64,000 nt of DNA from CAVVJA01 sp963779485. GTDB lineage: Bacteria; Actinomycetota; Actinomycetes; Mycobacteriales; Jatrophihabitantaceae. Position 1 is the first letter of the stretch, and the number at the start of each line of letters is the position of its first letter. The DNA lies in the NCBI GenBank assembly GCA_963779485.1, contig CAVZYJ010000007.1:124001-188000 (forward strand), given 5' to 3'. Below, piece after piece: positions 55,301-64,000 of the stretch. Under the pieces are notes generated by a model that was not told the DNA's origin, did no database searches, and worked only from the letters and a program-made list of their open reading frames with translations. Both the position numbers and the translations under genes were made by a program.

Positions 55301-55760
55301 ATGAACATTTTGCTCGCCGTCGGAGACATGCGGTTCTCGGATGCGGTGCTTGATGCAATCGTAGCGCAACGACGGCCACACGCACAGAACATGACCGTAC
55401 GCGTCGTGCATGTATGATCTGCCTCCGCTATTGACTGCGAGAGAACTGATCGGAGACGACGTAGAACTCGAAAAGACCTGGAGTTGGAGTGAGAAAAGGA
55501 AAGGGCCGCGGTTACCATAGTTGCCGACGAACTTCGGTCACACGAACATTCTCGGGCTGCGGCGTCGGTAGAGATTGGCGACGCCAAAGCAAAAATACTG
55601 GAAATCGCGAACCAATGGCCTGCGGATCGTGTAGATCGTTGGGGCACCGAAACCATGGCTTCCACTGATTGAGAGGAGCGTGTCGTTGTCGGTAGCGAAG
55701 CACGCCCCCTGCTCGGTAGAGATTGTCAGGAATGCGGAACAAGTGGATCGGTGTCGATAA
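55301..55760 (+). CDS. Universal stress protein, frameshifted
   Basis: About 153 residues if bridged. It starts MNILLAVGDMRFSDAVLDAI after AGAGGAAA. The mid part PPLLTARELIGDDVELEKTW and VTIVADELRSHE..., then IGDAKAKILEIANQWPADRV follow the UspA fold; the final GAPKPWLPLIERSVSLSVA, then KHAPCSVEIVRNAEQV carries the end of the nucleotide-binding half. Follows the Hsp20-like gene by 50 bp, fitting a stress cluster. Confidence 0.65.
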
Positions 55761-55852
55761 CCGAGATCCTCGCCAGGCGCGGACGACAATTATTCAAGCG
55801 AGCTTCGCCTCGGAGACGCACGGGGCGAACATCTACTGTTAGGAGGGGGAAC

Positions 55853-56146
55853 GTGACTTTCTTGAGAGCGGCTGCTGATGGCAGGTGCAATTCTATGGGG
55901 CGGCGCGATACTGCTGGTAGGTCTGATGAACTTTTTTGATCCAACTACGGCGTCAATTTTCTTCAAATGACGAGATCAGTCTATCCGTGGTTTCATTCAA
56001 CCCACGCGTTAGGGAATGTTCTAATCGTAACGATTGATGGCATCGTCGATGGAGCCATTGCAGCCTTGCTTTTTGCTTGGCTATACAACATTTTCGGCCC
56101 GAGAACGGCACAAACCGGGCCATTTTTACTCAAAATTAGGATCTGA
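55853..56146 (+). CDS. Small membrane protein, holin-family-like, frameshifted
   Basis: About 97 residues with two helices. GTG start after AGGAGGGGG. Bridged sequence: VTFLRAA, AGAILWGGAILLVGLMNFFDP, YGVNFLQMTRSVYPWFHS and DGIVDGAIAALLFAWLYNIF. The 'G-Y-P-x-x-x-x-T/S...DG...AWLYN' layout is that of small acidobacterial proteins often labelled bacteriophage holin, though no phage genes are near. Function unknown. Confidence 0.5.
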
Positions 56147-56222
56147 CAATTACGAAACTGATGCTTGGCTGAGCGTAAGAATCGACGCCTTGCTTGTAGA
56201 GTGTTCTTGCGTTCGGACACGG

Positions 56223-56655
56223 TCATCTTGGGTTGCGAACGTGAGACGGCACGGTTTTTGGCCGCTGAGTACCTAACGAAGTGGCAACTAGCGCGTGACC
56301 GCTACCACGCAGCTCGTGCAATCGTTCGTTCACTACGCGCTCCAAGGCGCGTTGCCCCTTAGGGAGCAAGGTCACACAGACCTGCCGCTGGTCACGGCCA
56401 CCGCGGTTGCGACGACAACATCTTCCAAGGATTTATCAAGCCAACGGCGCTATGGTGTCTCAAAGAGGCGATCCGCCAACTCCCTGATAGTGGCTATGGT
56501 GCGGCGAGGAAGGCCGCGAATGGCAAGGAGCATTTGGTACTGCTGGGGCTCGATTCTTTGGATTCAGCGGCACCATCGCTGCCCCGAAGAACTCGCAAAT
56601 GCGACGGCGGAATTCTGCCAGCGCGGCATATTCGGAATCGTGATCCTTACCCCAT
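56223..56655 (-). CDS. MarR-family regulator, frameshifted
   Basis: About 144 residues if bridged. It starts at an ATG at 56655 (MGKDHDSEYAALAEFRRRI after one extra G is removed). Then QYQMLLAIRGLPRRTIATI, RELADRL, HHSAVGLINRLEDV form the winged HTH, and DRRQVCVTLLPKGQRALERV would be the wing; the C-terminal dimer helix ends LVATSLGTQRPK. Acidobacterial MarR proteins look just like this. The palindrome at 56,664-56,682 ends 9 bp before its start, implying autoregulation, and TonB-like gene expression could be controlled divergently. Confidence 0.6.
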
Positions 56656-56663
56656 ATACTGAG

Positions 56664-56682
56664 TATATCGTACTGCGATATA
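56664..56682. promoter_or_regulatory. TATATCG-N5-CGATATA operator, copy 2
   Basis: A perfect 7-5-7 palindrome (TATATCG-TACTG-CGATATA) between the divergent MarR and TonB-like genes. Confidence 0.6.
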
Positions 56683-56767
56683 AATGCAAGCGAGAGCTAT
56701 CAGCGCGATCACCTCCAGCATCCTAGTGCGTTAAGTATACATCTAATAAGATGAAGGACCTGGAAAA

Positions 56768-57622
56768 ATGGATAAAATAAATGGTAGTCTAGTCCTTGAA
56801 AAAAACATTGAGCCAACACAGCCACCTGAAGCGCGCTCGAGCATCTGGGGTCCTAAAGAAACCGAGAAAGGCAACTGTTTCCGCAAATCTTTCAGCTGGG
56901 ATGCTGGAAAACAATCGAATGAAACGCCCAAGGGCATATTGGACTTTGTTGTTTGGAAGCCGGCCACGCACTGATTGTGGCCACGGCGATCCTTGTTCCG
57001 TTATATTTAGCAACGCGATCGATATGAGATCAACTTCAATTAACATATCTGGTAGAACCTCCATTGCCGCCTCCGCCGCCCCCGGCAGCGGGAGCTATTC
57101 CACGCCATCCGGCATCCAAGAAGCTTCTTTGGACAAACAACTGGGTCACCTGGATCCGAGACGCGTCGCGGAAGAGCAGCCTCGACCCCGGCATCTCAAG
57201 CAACGGCAGGGGTGCGAGGAGTCATCGGAGGTGTTCCCGGCGGTCAGCTAAGCGGAGTGATCGGAGGAATTCTGAGGGAATCCACGTACGTTCCGCCTCC
57301 ACCAGCCCCGAGACCTGCGCCACATCTCGGGCCTGACCGAGTGGGCGGGCAATATCCGACGCCCCCAGCTCATCCGCCAAGTTGTGCCAATATACCCGAT
57401 TCTGGCCAGGAAAGAGCTGCCTCCAAGGAACCGTGGTAATCGAGAGCATCATCGATACACATGGCAACGTCACAGAAATGAGGCTTGGTGTCAGGACATC
57501 CGCTGCTCGTCACTGCAGCGTTCGACGCTGTTCGTCAATGGAAGTACGAGCCGACACGGCTCAACGGAATCCCTATTCCCATTGAGATGCTGGTCACAGT
57601 CCATTTCAGCCTTGGAAGCTGA
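56768..57622 (+). CDS. TonB-family energy transducer, frameshifted
   Basis: About 285 residues if bridged. A short cytoplasmic start (MDKINGSLVLEKNIEP) leads to a signal-anchor helix (near 56,940-57,020, VATAILVPLYLATR). A proline-rich span (PPLPPPPPPAAGAIP) follows, then a Gly/Val repeat (RGVIGGVPGGQLSGVIGGI) typical of acidobacterial TonB. The C-terminal domain reads LIRQVVPIYPILARK, RLQGTVVIESIIDTHGNVTE and AFDAVRQWKYEPTRLNGIPI. Stop at 57620-57622. It would link the inner membrane to outer-membrane transport; no TonB-dependent receptor is visible here. Confidence 0.65.
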
Positions 57623-57642
57623 CCTACGAAGCCAACGTCTCT

Positions 57643-58117
57643 TTAACGTTGGCGTTCGGCCGATATGCGACTGTACCACATGGTTTTGCCGTCCTTGATC
57701 CCGCAACTCCAAAAACCGCTGCCCCTTCTTTAGTTCCTTAGCGATGATGATGACAGGTAGTTTTCCGGGGTGGAGCTGGAGCCATAAAATTCCGATTTCG
57801 TCACCCTTTTCCATATTGTTGTCTTTCAGAAATGAGGAAGGACCGAGGTGCGCATCCAGAATTCCATAGTTCGTCATCACATGTGGTGTGTCCAAGTGAG
57901 CTTTCCAGATTGGTCCTGGAAGAGGCGTTGCCCCAACCCAAAGAGCACTGATGTTGCTCGACACTTTGAATGTACTCCGGACACAGTTACCACAGTCGCA
58001 GGATCGTAAATCGGAAACGCACGCTGCTTTCCACGCGCAGTCACTAGGACACACAGAATCACGCAGAAACACAAAGGCAGTTCAACAGACCAAGTGTCGT
58101 TTGAATGGCATGACCAT
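57643..58117 (-). CDS. Secreted hypothetical protein, frameshifted
   Basis: About 157 residues if bridged. A start at 58117 (MVMPFKRHL) gives a hydrophobic signal (ELPLCFCVILCVLVTA). YDPATVVTVSGVHS and DAHLGPSSFLKDNNMEKGDE, then IAKELKKGQRFLELRDQ and DGKTMWYSRISAERQR follow. This pattern (a beta-rich domain with HLGP..FL and a closing LRD..G..xW) is frequent among acidobacterial exported proteins of unknown role. It is convergent with the TonB-like gene. Confidence 0.5.
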
Positions 58118-58760
58118 CTCCCTTCGTTGGCGCAAAGGAGTCCTGTGAGATTCTTGCTCCACGCAGTTACAAGAGAGGAATCATCGTCGGGGTCGCGGAC
58201 ATTTCCATTGGGGTTAAGCGTGCCCTTATATTGCCTGTTGGATGCGATGTCAGCAGGACGAGGAATTCCTCGGGCTGAAGCAGCATCGGTTTCCACCAGG
58301 GATTCTTCCAGATCCTCGGTCCAGGACATGGAGCCACAAGCAATCGTCCTCAAAGAAGATGCGAGAATAAGACGTGCGTGCCCGCGCCCTTAAGCCGCCC
58401 CTGTGAAGAAACCGGCTAGTACTGCTGTTGGAGAGCATCAATCTGGTGAGGAACAAAGCTCAAACTGATGTCGTTTCAGCAGCGGCAAGGTTCTTGAGTT
58501 CCGCAAAAGAGACAAGCAGGCCCAAGAGTCAAGACGCCTCAGCAGACCACTTGCACGGAGGCATCTTCGGACAATTAGAACTCGCGTGACGTTCATCAAT
58601 TTCAGTGTGTTCCTCCGGGCCGCCTTGGGAAACCGTACTCCCACACTAGCCGAAATCTGTGCATCGTTACTGCTCTCTTCAAAAATAATGAAGGAGTCCA
58701 CTTGGACAAAGCAGAAAAGATGATGTGGACATTTCGGTCTATCAATGGAACGTTTTTGGC
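58118..58760. other. Unresolved stretch
   Basis: 643 bp with several medium frames on both strands, none of which joins into a family I recognise. The plus strand near 58,400-58,580 and the minus strand near 58,250-58,350 look more protein-like than random, so one or two damaged genes may be here. No repeats or RNA genes seen. Confidence 0.3.
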
Positions 58761-59690
58761 ATGGCGTGGCTAAATTATCATCATCTTTATTACTTCTGGA
58801 CCGCCGTCAGGAAGGGCAGCATTGTCGCTGCTTGCGAATCCTTGCGGCTAGCGCCCGCACGGGCGAGCGCTCAAATCCATGCCCTGGAGAACCAGCTTGG
58901 GCACAAGTTCGTGGCCGATCGGGGAAGAGGCTGGTTGCCACTGAGGCCGGCGAGTTCGTTTATCGATATGCTGATGAAATCTTTTCGCTCGGCCAAGATC
59001 TGCTCGCGGCGGCGCATGAGGGCGGCCCGCGAAAGCCCCAGCGCGTATTTGTCGGCATCGTCGATGCACTTCCGAAGCCGCTGGCCGACTGGCTGGACTA
59101 AACCTGCCTCTTCGCTGAAGCAAGCGGGCCCGGGCTATTTGTCGCAGGGCACCGCTGGACAATTGCTAGCACAACTGGCATTGGGCGAGCTGGACGTGGT
59201 TCTCTGGATTCGCCAGCGTCTAGTGCCGTCCGGGGGTACACGCGGATAGCCGCATGCTGGGAGAGTCAGGAGTGGCGTTTCTTGCCTCAGGAAAACTAGC
59301 GAGGATCTACCGAAAGAGGTTCCCCCAGTTGTTACAGGGAGCACCCTATTGATTCCCACGGAGAATACCTCCTTACGCCTGCGTCTGAACCAGTGGCTCG
59401 AATCCAGAGATGCCCGACAATCATCGGTGAGTTCGAGGACCATGCGATGCTGCGCGCTTTGGCTGAAGTTCTGGGAAGGCATTGTTCCGATTCCCTCTCT
59501 GGTCAATGATACTTCTGGTGGAGGATCATTGGAGGTGGTGGAGATATATGAGATCCGCATCCACTTTATGACATCACAACGGAACGGAAACTGGAGTACC
59601 CACCGGTCGTCGCCATATGCGAACGCCCGCAGCGAGCTTCGATACTTTGGGGCAGTGAAGGAGACATCGACCGAAAGACTTCTGAGTAGT
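58761..59690 (+). CDS. NhaR-type LysR regulator, frameshifted
   Basis: About 305 residues if bridged, normal for LysR proteins. The start MAWLNYHHLYYFWTAVRKGS is the NhaR signature; the HTH continues IVAACESLRLAPARASAQIH, then GKRLVATEAGEFVYRYADEIFSL. The effector domain reads RVFVGIVDALPKPLADWL, QLLAQLALGELDVVL, KLARIYRKRFPQLLQGAPY, GEFEDHAMLRALAE and RKLEYPPVVAICE. NhaR controls Na+/H+ antiporters elsewhere; the next recognisable gene is a ClC channel, so an ion-homeostasis link is possible. Confidence 0.7.
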
Positions 59691-60345
59691 TGTTCAGCGC
59701 AGTTTCTCTTCTTCTTCAATCGCTCGACTCCAGATTCGACCGCCGGCGAATTTCCATATTGGAGGTCTTTTGACCCTTCTCTATCTCCTCGGGAGTCTGG
59801 CCGCCAATGCTTTGAACGGAAATAGTCAGGGCGAGTACAAAAGGCAAAACGAGATCTGAACAACATCGGGCTGGCTACGTCCCTAACATGATTTGTACAA
59901 ACAAGTCCGACTGACAGGAGGCTCAACAGGCAAGTTTTTCCATGTATATCGTGATACGATATACATGAAGGAAGCAGAACAGGCATGTCTGGCTTGTGCT
60001 GTTATAGACGTCGTGAACCAGGACGCCCATCACTGGCCGGTACCAAAGGCAGCAATCAGGTTCCAACGAAAAACATTCTGCTCTCTGGTATAACGGAACC
60101 GAATATCTCGTTTCTTACGAGAAGGGGAGGAGGAACTGCGACGAGTCTCAGCCCCTCGCGAGTCGGCTTGTGCGGGACGCCCAGGTTGCAGAACTCTGAC
60201 ACTGACGATGTATTCAGGGGTCTCGGTTTTCTTGCAATCCGGAAAACGGCAACCGGTTGCGATTTTTCACCAGTTCAGGCGAAGTGGTGAAAGCGGATAA
60301 CGCCAGGTCGCAATGGTGGAGTAGGCCATTGAGTGATTGGTTTCC
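59691..60345. other. Mostly unresolved stretch with an operator
   Basis: 655 bp before the ClC gene. It contains the best copy of the palindromic operator. A frame starting at 59,965 (MKEAEQACLACAVIDVVNQD) and shifted frames after it suggest a small damaged gene between 59,965 and 60,290, not recognised. Confidence 0.3.
59941..59967. promoter_or_regulatory. TATATCG-N5-CGATATA operator, copy 3
   Basis: CATGTATATCG-TGATA-CGATATACATG, a perfect 11-bp-arm palindrome with the same five-base spacer as the other two copies. The strongest operator candidate in this block. Confidence 0.65.
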
Positions 60346-62027
60346 ATGTATCCCGGTAACCGTGAGGACCAGCTCGTTCTCTTGCTGACCTTCGTGATTG
60401 GTGTCCTCACTGGCTTGGCAGTGGTCGCGTTCATCGTTTTAACGGAGCACATGGGGATGCGACTGTATCCGGTCGGCAGTGCGACCTGGCGCAGACGCTG
60501 ACCGTTTCCCTGGGTTGGGCTCTCTTGGTATGGGCTACCTGCTGTACCAATATTTCCCCGACGCCCGTGGTAGTGGTGTTCCGGCAACGCGGCCTGTATG
60601 CGCGCGGCGGCAAAATTACCCTCAGCACGACTCTTGGAAAATTTTTTGCACGGCGGCAACTTTGGCAAGCGGATCCTTTTTGGATGCGAAGGAACCTTCG
60701 GTGCAAGTGGGGAGTGAATACCGCGTTTGGCCGATATCTCGGGTTGAGTCCCGAACGAGTCAAGTCTCTGCTTCCGGGCGGTCTCCGCCGCAATCGCTGC
60801 CGCGTTCAGCATGCCGCTGGCCGCCGTCGTGTTCTCTTGAGGAGATCACCGGCGATCTCCACGTGCCGATCCTTGGTTCCGTGGTATTGGCTTCCGCGAC
60901 TTCGTGGGTTGTTCTACGCCTTCTACTCGGGAATCATCCTCTATTTCAAGTGCCACAGTATGTGCTCCGCCAACCCTCTCGAATTCGGCATTTATGCGCT
61001 ACTGTGGCGTTCTGCGCGGATCGGTCTCTGTTGCGTTCACAAGGCTGCTGTTGAAGAGATACTGTTTCTTGGGCCGAGAAGACGGTTTGGTTTCAGCCGG
61101 TTGCCGGCGGCTTCATCGTGGGGCTAATGGCTCTCTTCGTGCCACAAGTGTTGGGGGTGGGTTATAGTTACGTGGGCGAGGCACTGACGGGTAGAATGGC
61201 TCTGTAGAATTATTGGCGGTCTTAGTGGTGTTGACGCTTGTTGCATCGGCGACGAGCTACGGCTTCGTGCAATGCGGGAGTGTTTTGGCCGAGTTCTTTG
61301 ATCGGGGTGATGCTTGGGGGCACAGTCGGAGGCATAGCCCATCACCTTTTGCCACACTACACAGCCTCGGCGGGGGCTCAGCCACTGGTGGAACGGGCAC
61401 GCTCTTTGCCGGTATCGTCCGCGCCCCGATGACCTCTGTTCTGATGATCTTTGAAATGACGAAGATGACGAACTGGTACTCACTCTGATGATTTCAAACC
61501 TGATCAGTTTCTTCATTTCTTCGTCGCGCCTGCAGCCAAGTGATCTACGACGCTCTGGCGTATCAGGACGGAATTCACCTGCCGAGCGCAGCAACGCGTC
61601 AGCAAAGGGGAGGGCGCCAAATCGCACAATTGATGCGGCCGCCTGTCGAAACTTTGCCAGCCACGATTATTGTGGGCGAGACACTGCGCCGGACACGTAC
61701 CAGTAACTTTCAGACGTGGCCTGTGTGCGATGAGCGTGGCGTGATTGGCGTGATAACCCAAAGGAAACTACAAGAGGCTGCGGAGCAATACGGAAGCGAG
61801 AAACAACTTGCTGACTTGGTGCATGATGCGTGTTCCCCCATCTTCATTCCGATCAGTCGCTTCATTTGGCTTTGGAACGCATGGGTGGATCCGGTCTTGA
61901 TTTATTGCCAGTGGTGAGTCGGGCCGATGTGCACAAGATGGAGGGGATTGTGTTGCTTCGCGACGTCTTGAATCCTGACGGCATTGCTGGACCGGATCAG
62001 CTTCTGATGCAGGCACTTCTAGCATAG
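60346..62027 (+). CDS. ClC chloride channel with CBS domains, heavily frameshifted
   Basis: About 560 residues if bridged. The first helices read LLLTFVIGVLTGLAVVAFIVL. The ClC signatures are damaged but visible: a GSGVPATR-type selectivity segment (near 60,575), GREGPSVQ region (near 60,690), LGRYLGLSPERVKSLLPGG near 60,740, then EEITGDLHVPILGSVVLASA and SWVVLRLLLGNHPLF. GTLFAGIVRAPMTSVLMIFEM near 61,400 carries the late signature. Two CBS domains follow (IAQLMRPPVETLPA..., FQTWPVCDERGVIGVIT; LHLALERMGGSGLDLLPVV). Membrane anion channel or H+/Cl- exchanger. Confidence 0.75.
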
Positions 62028-62196
62028 TGCGCGACGGCAGTGGCCAGACGTGAGGCAATCTCGGACTACTCCGAACACGATTTTCGCGCCGAAGAGGAAG
62101 CGTTTCCGTGGAGCGCAACCGGTCCGGTCGCAACCATCACCGTTCCAGGTGTAATACGGCGCACAGCCACGAGGGCATAGTTCCTTGGGAAACACC

Positions 62197-63062
62197 ATGG
62201 TTCTTCGATAATTGGCAGTCCCCAACGACCCCCTGGTGGTTCTGGTGGAGATCTCAGCTTCGGCTACCACAATTTCAGTCGTTTGGGCGATTCTTGACAG
62301 AACACCAACGGCACTGGGTTGTCGGCGGCCGAAGTAATTGTTCTGGGGATTTTCCGTTTGGATTATTTACGTAAGCGACCGGCTTTTGGATGGCTGGACG
62401 AAAGAAATCGCGCAATGCTAAAAGAGCGACATCTGTTCTACGCGAGGCATCGAACTGCATTCCGGCGAGCCTGGGTGGTTCCGGGGTTGCTGGGATTGCC
62501 TGGGTGCTCCGACCAATATTTGACCCACACGGAAGTGGGCGCTGGCTTGAAGCTCGGAGTGATCGTCGCTTGGTACATGGTTGGTATCCAGTGCATTCTG
62601 GGTGCATTGACACGATTTGTATCTGAAAGAGGTTGTGGTCGGTGTTCTATTCGCTGCCGGCACAACTCTACCAGTGTGGTCGAGGGGTGGTGGAATTTCG
62701 CGAGTTGCTTGGATGTCGCTCATTCTCTTTGCGTTGCTGTGCTCCCTGAATTGCTTGTGCATCGAATGCTGGGAGAAGCATGCTTCAGTTGACGCCTTCT
62801 ACGATACCTGCATCTCGGTCAGATCGCCAATTTGCAATTAATCTGATTGCTGCTCTTTCTGTTAACTTCTGCGCTGCTGTTTTTGTTGATGCCATCAACC
62901 CGTGGATCTTCCGGTCCGGAGTTTTTTGCCGTCTCTTTGGGTTCTCTGCTGTTGCTTTTTCTGGACCACCGCAGAAATCGCTTTTCGCGTTCGGCGTTGC
63001 GGGTGCTTGCGGATGCGGTTTTGCTCCTGGCCGGGTTGGTCGCGCTGATGGTACGGATTTGA
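62197..63062 (+). CDS. Multi-pass membrane protein, frameshifted
   Basis: About 285 residues if bridged, start ATG 62197 tentative. Readable pieces: VWIIYVSDRLLDGWTKEIAQ near 62,365, ERHLFYARHRTAFRRAWVV near 62,430, KEVVVGVLFAAGTTLPVWSR near 62,625, LILFALLCSLNCLCIECWE near 62,715, and NRFSRSALRVLADAVLLLAG near 62,985. The layout recalls UbiA-like prenyltransferase superfamily proteins without the Asp-rich motifs. In Acidobacteria such genes often precede a methyltransferase, as here. Function unknown. Confidence 0.5.
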
Positions 63063-63091
63063 GGAAAAGTCTACAGAGTGCACTTGCTCAA

Positions 63092-63760
63092 ATGAATCGT
63101 GACAGACTGGCGCCGGATGAGGTTTTGCAACACTTCTCCTTTGGTAGGCACCTGGAACAGCGGCGTTTCGCATTCCTGGATGAAGCGAGAACATCGCAAG
63201 GAACCATTGTTTGCGGCGGCGGCGACGGCCGCGTTCTGCGCGTCTGCTTCGAGTAAACCGGCGCCTGGAGGCAGATTTCGTTGAGTCGAGTCCGAGATGG
63301 TCGAGCTTGCAGAGAAACGGGTCACAAGCATGGGCCCAGATTTTAGGAAGCGCGTCCGCTTCTGTGCCAGAGACGTGAGAGTTCGAGCCGCGAGCAGGTG
63401 GTTACGATCTATCGTGACGCATTTTTTTCTCGATTGCTTCTCCGAGTTGGCCACCCAATGCTGCTTGGTTGCTGCTACTGGGCAGCGCTCGACGCGTGCT
63501 GGATTGTCTCGGAATTCGTTGAAGCGGAAGGCCCAATTGGCCGTGTTTGGACTAGGGTGGTGATTCACGGCTTCTATGCTGCCTTCCGCCTCACTGGACC
63601 TTGGCCTGCGGTGGAACGCGGTCGCCCAACTATGTGGCCGCGCTTGGAAGAACAGGATTTCTTTTTGCTTCGTGAAGAGCAGGCCTTAGGCGGTCTGGTT
63701 CACTCTTCACTTTGGAAAATGGGTAAGCCTACAATCTGGACAGGACGACCCTCGGCGTAG
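63092..63760 (+). CDS. SAM-dependent methyltransferase, frameshifted
   Basis: About 222 residues if bridged, start ATG 63092 (MNRDRLAP). FGRHLERRRFAFLDEARTS leads to the SAM-binding loop VCGGGDGRVLRV (near 63,210). VESSPRMVELAEKRVTSMGP is motif II with the acidic SAM-ribose residue. GYDLIVTHFFLDCFSE (near 63,405) is motif IV. The end reads ALGGLVHSSLWKMG. A class I methyltransferase; substrate unknown. It follows the membrane protein by 29 bp. Confidence 0.7.
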
Positions 63761-64000
63761 GCCGTCCTGGGAGCTGATGCGCCTGAATACACGCAAGACC
63801 GAGGGGATTTGCAGTGGACCGATAGCTTAATACTGCAAATGAAGTTCATGAGAAGCCAAGACGACTTGAGCTCTTGCGAGCTGAGCTGCTTTTTGTCTAA
63901 CTACTTAAGTCGTATATACAGTTCTCCAGATTGCGTTGATGGGCGGCCTTCGTGACCTGCTTCTTGCTCTGCGGCAGTTAATCGCTTCGTGTCGCAATCC
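63761..64000. other. Right edge, nothing identified
   Basis: 240 bp without a supported gene, repeat or RNA. Confidence 0.4.

Overview
The window does not read as one genome. It looks like four blocks from different bacterial phyla joined end to end, with the switches falling inside genes or in junk sequence. Phylum labels below are inferred from gene families and gene style, not from a database search. Single-base indels occur throughout (mostly +1 insertions where the reading frame can be restored), so many genes are listed as one feature with frame changes. I read these as sequence errors rather than decay.

Block A (1 to about 23,535) is actinobacterial: GC-rich, GTG starts, tight ATGA/GTGA overlaps, a mycothiol-dependent-type enzyme. 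It carries a DUF72 gene, an ArsB-like transporter, an ElaA acetyltransferase and a DUF985 cupin. Then comes a complete 14-gene respiratory complex I operon (nuoA-N). A menaquinone-reductase-like flavoprotein (MenJ type) precedes it and a polyprenyl diphosphate synthase follows it, so quinone side-chain genes bracket the main quinone-reducing enzyme. A near-perfect Rex operator lies in the promoter of the first gene and a plausible iron box lies just before nuoA. MDMPI, ThpR and a truncated RarD gene end the block.

Block B (about 23,536 to 29,233) looks planctomycetal: prephenate dehydrogenase (tyrA), a large PurL and, convergent to it, a thiamine-diphosphate acetolactate-synthase-like enzyme, the last two heavily frameshifted.

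Block C (about 29,240 to 52,437) looks like Bradyrhizobium or a relative. It has a small integrative module (excisionase-like HTH, ribbon-helix-helix protein, tyrosine integrase) ending 71 bp before tRNA-Cys, a Crp/Fnr regulator, two small zinc-ribbon proteins and a GGDEF diguanylate cyclase. Its most striking part is a head-to-tail array of nine orphan PF04392-type substrate-binding proteins (37,185-45,968) with overlapping stop/start codons and no permease or ATPase. Copies of a short dispersed repeat bracket the array. A giant multi-GAF hybrid histidine kinase follows on the minus strand.

Block D (about 52,464 to 64,000, after a run of 26 A) looks acidobacterial and is the most error-rich. 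Recoverable genes are a PEGA/OmpA protein, a DUF2934-Hsp20 protein, a universal stress protein, a holin-like membrane protein, a MarR regulator, a TonB-like protein, a secreted protein, an NhaR-type LysR regulator, a ClC channel with CBS domains, and a membrane protein/methyltransferase pair. Three copies of a TATATCG-N5-CGATATA palindrome suggest a small regulon, with one copy directly before the MarR gene.
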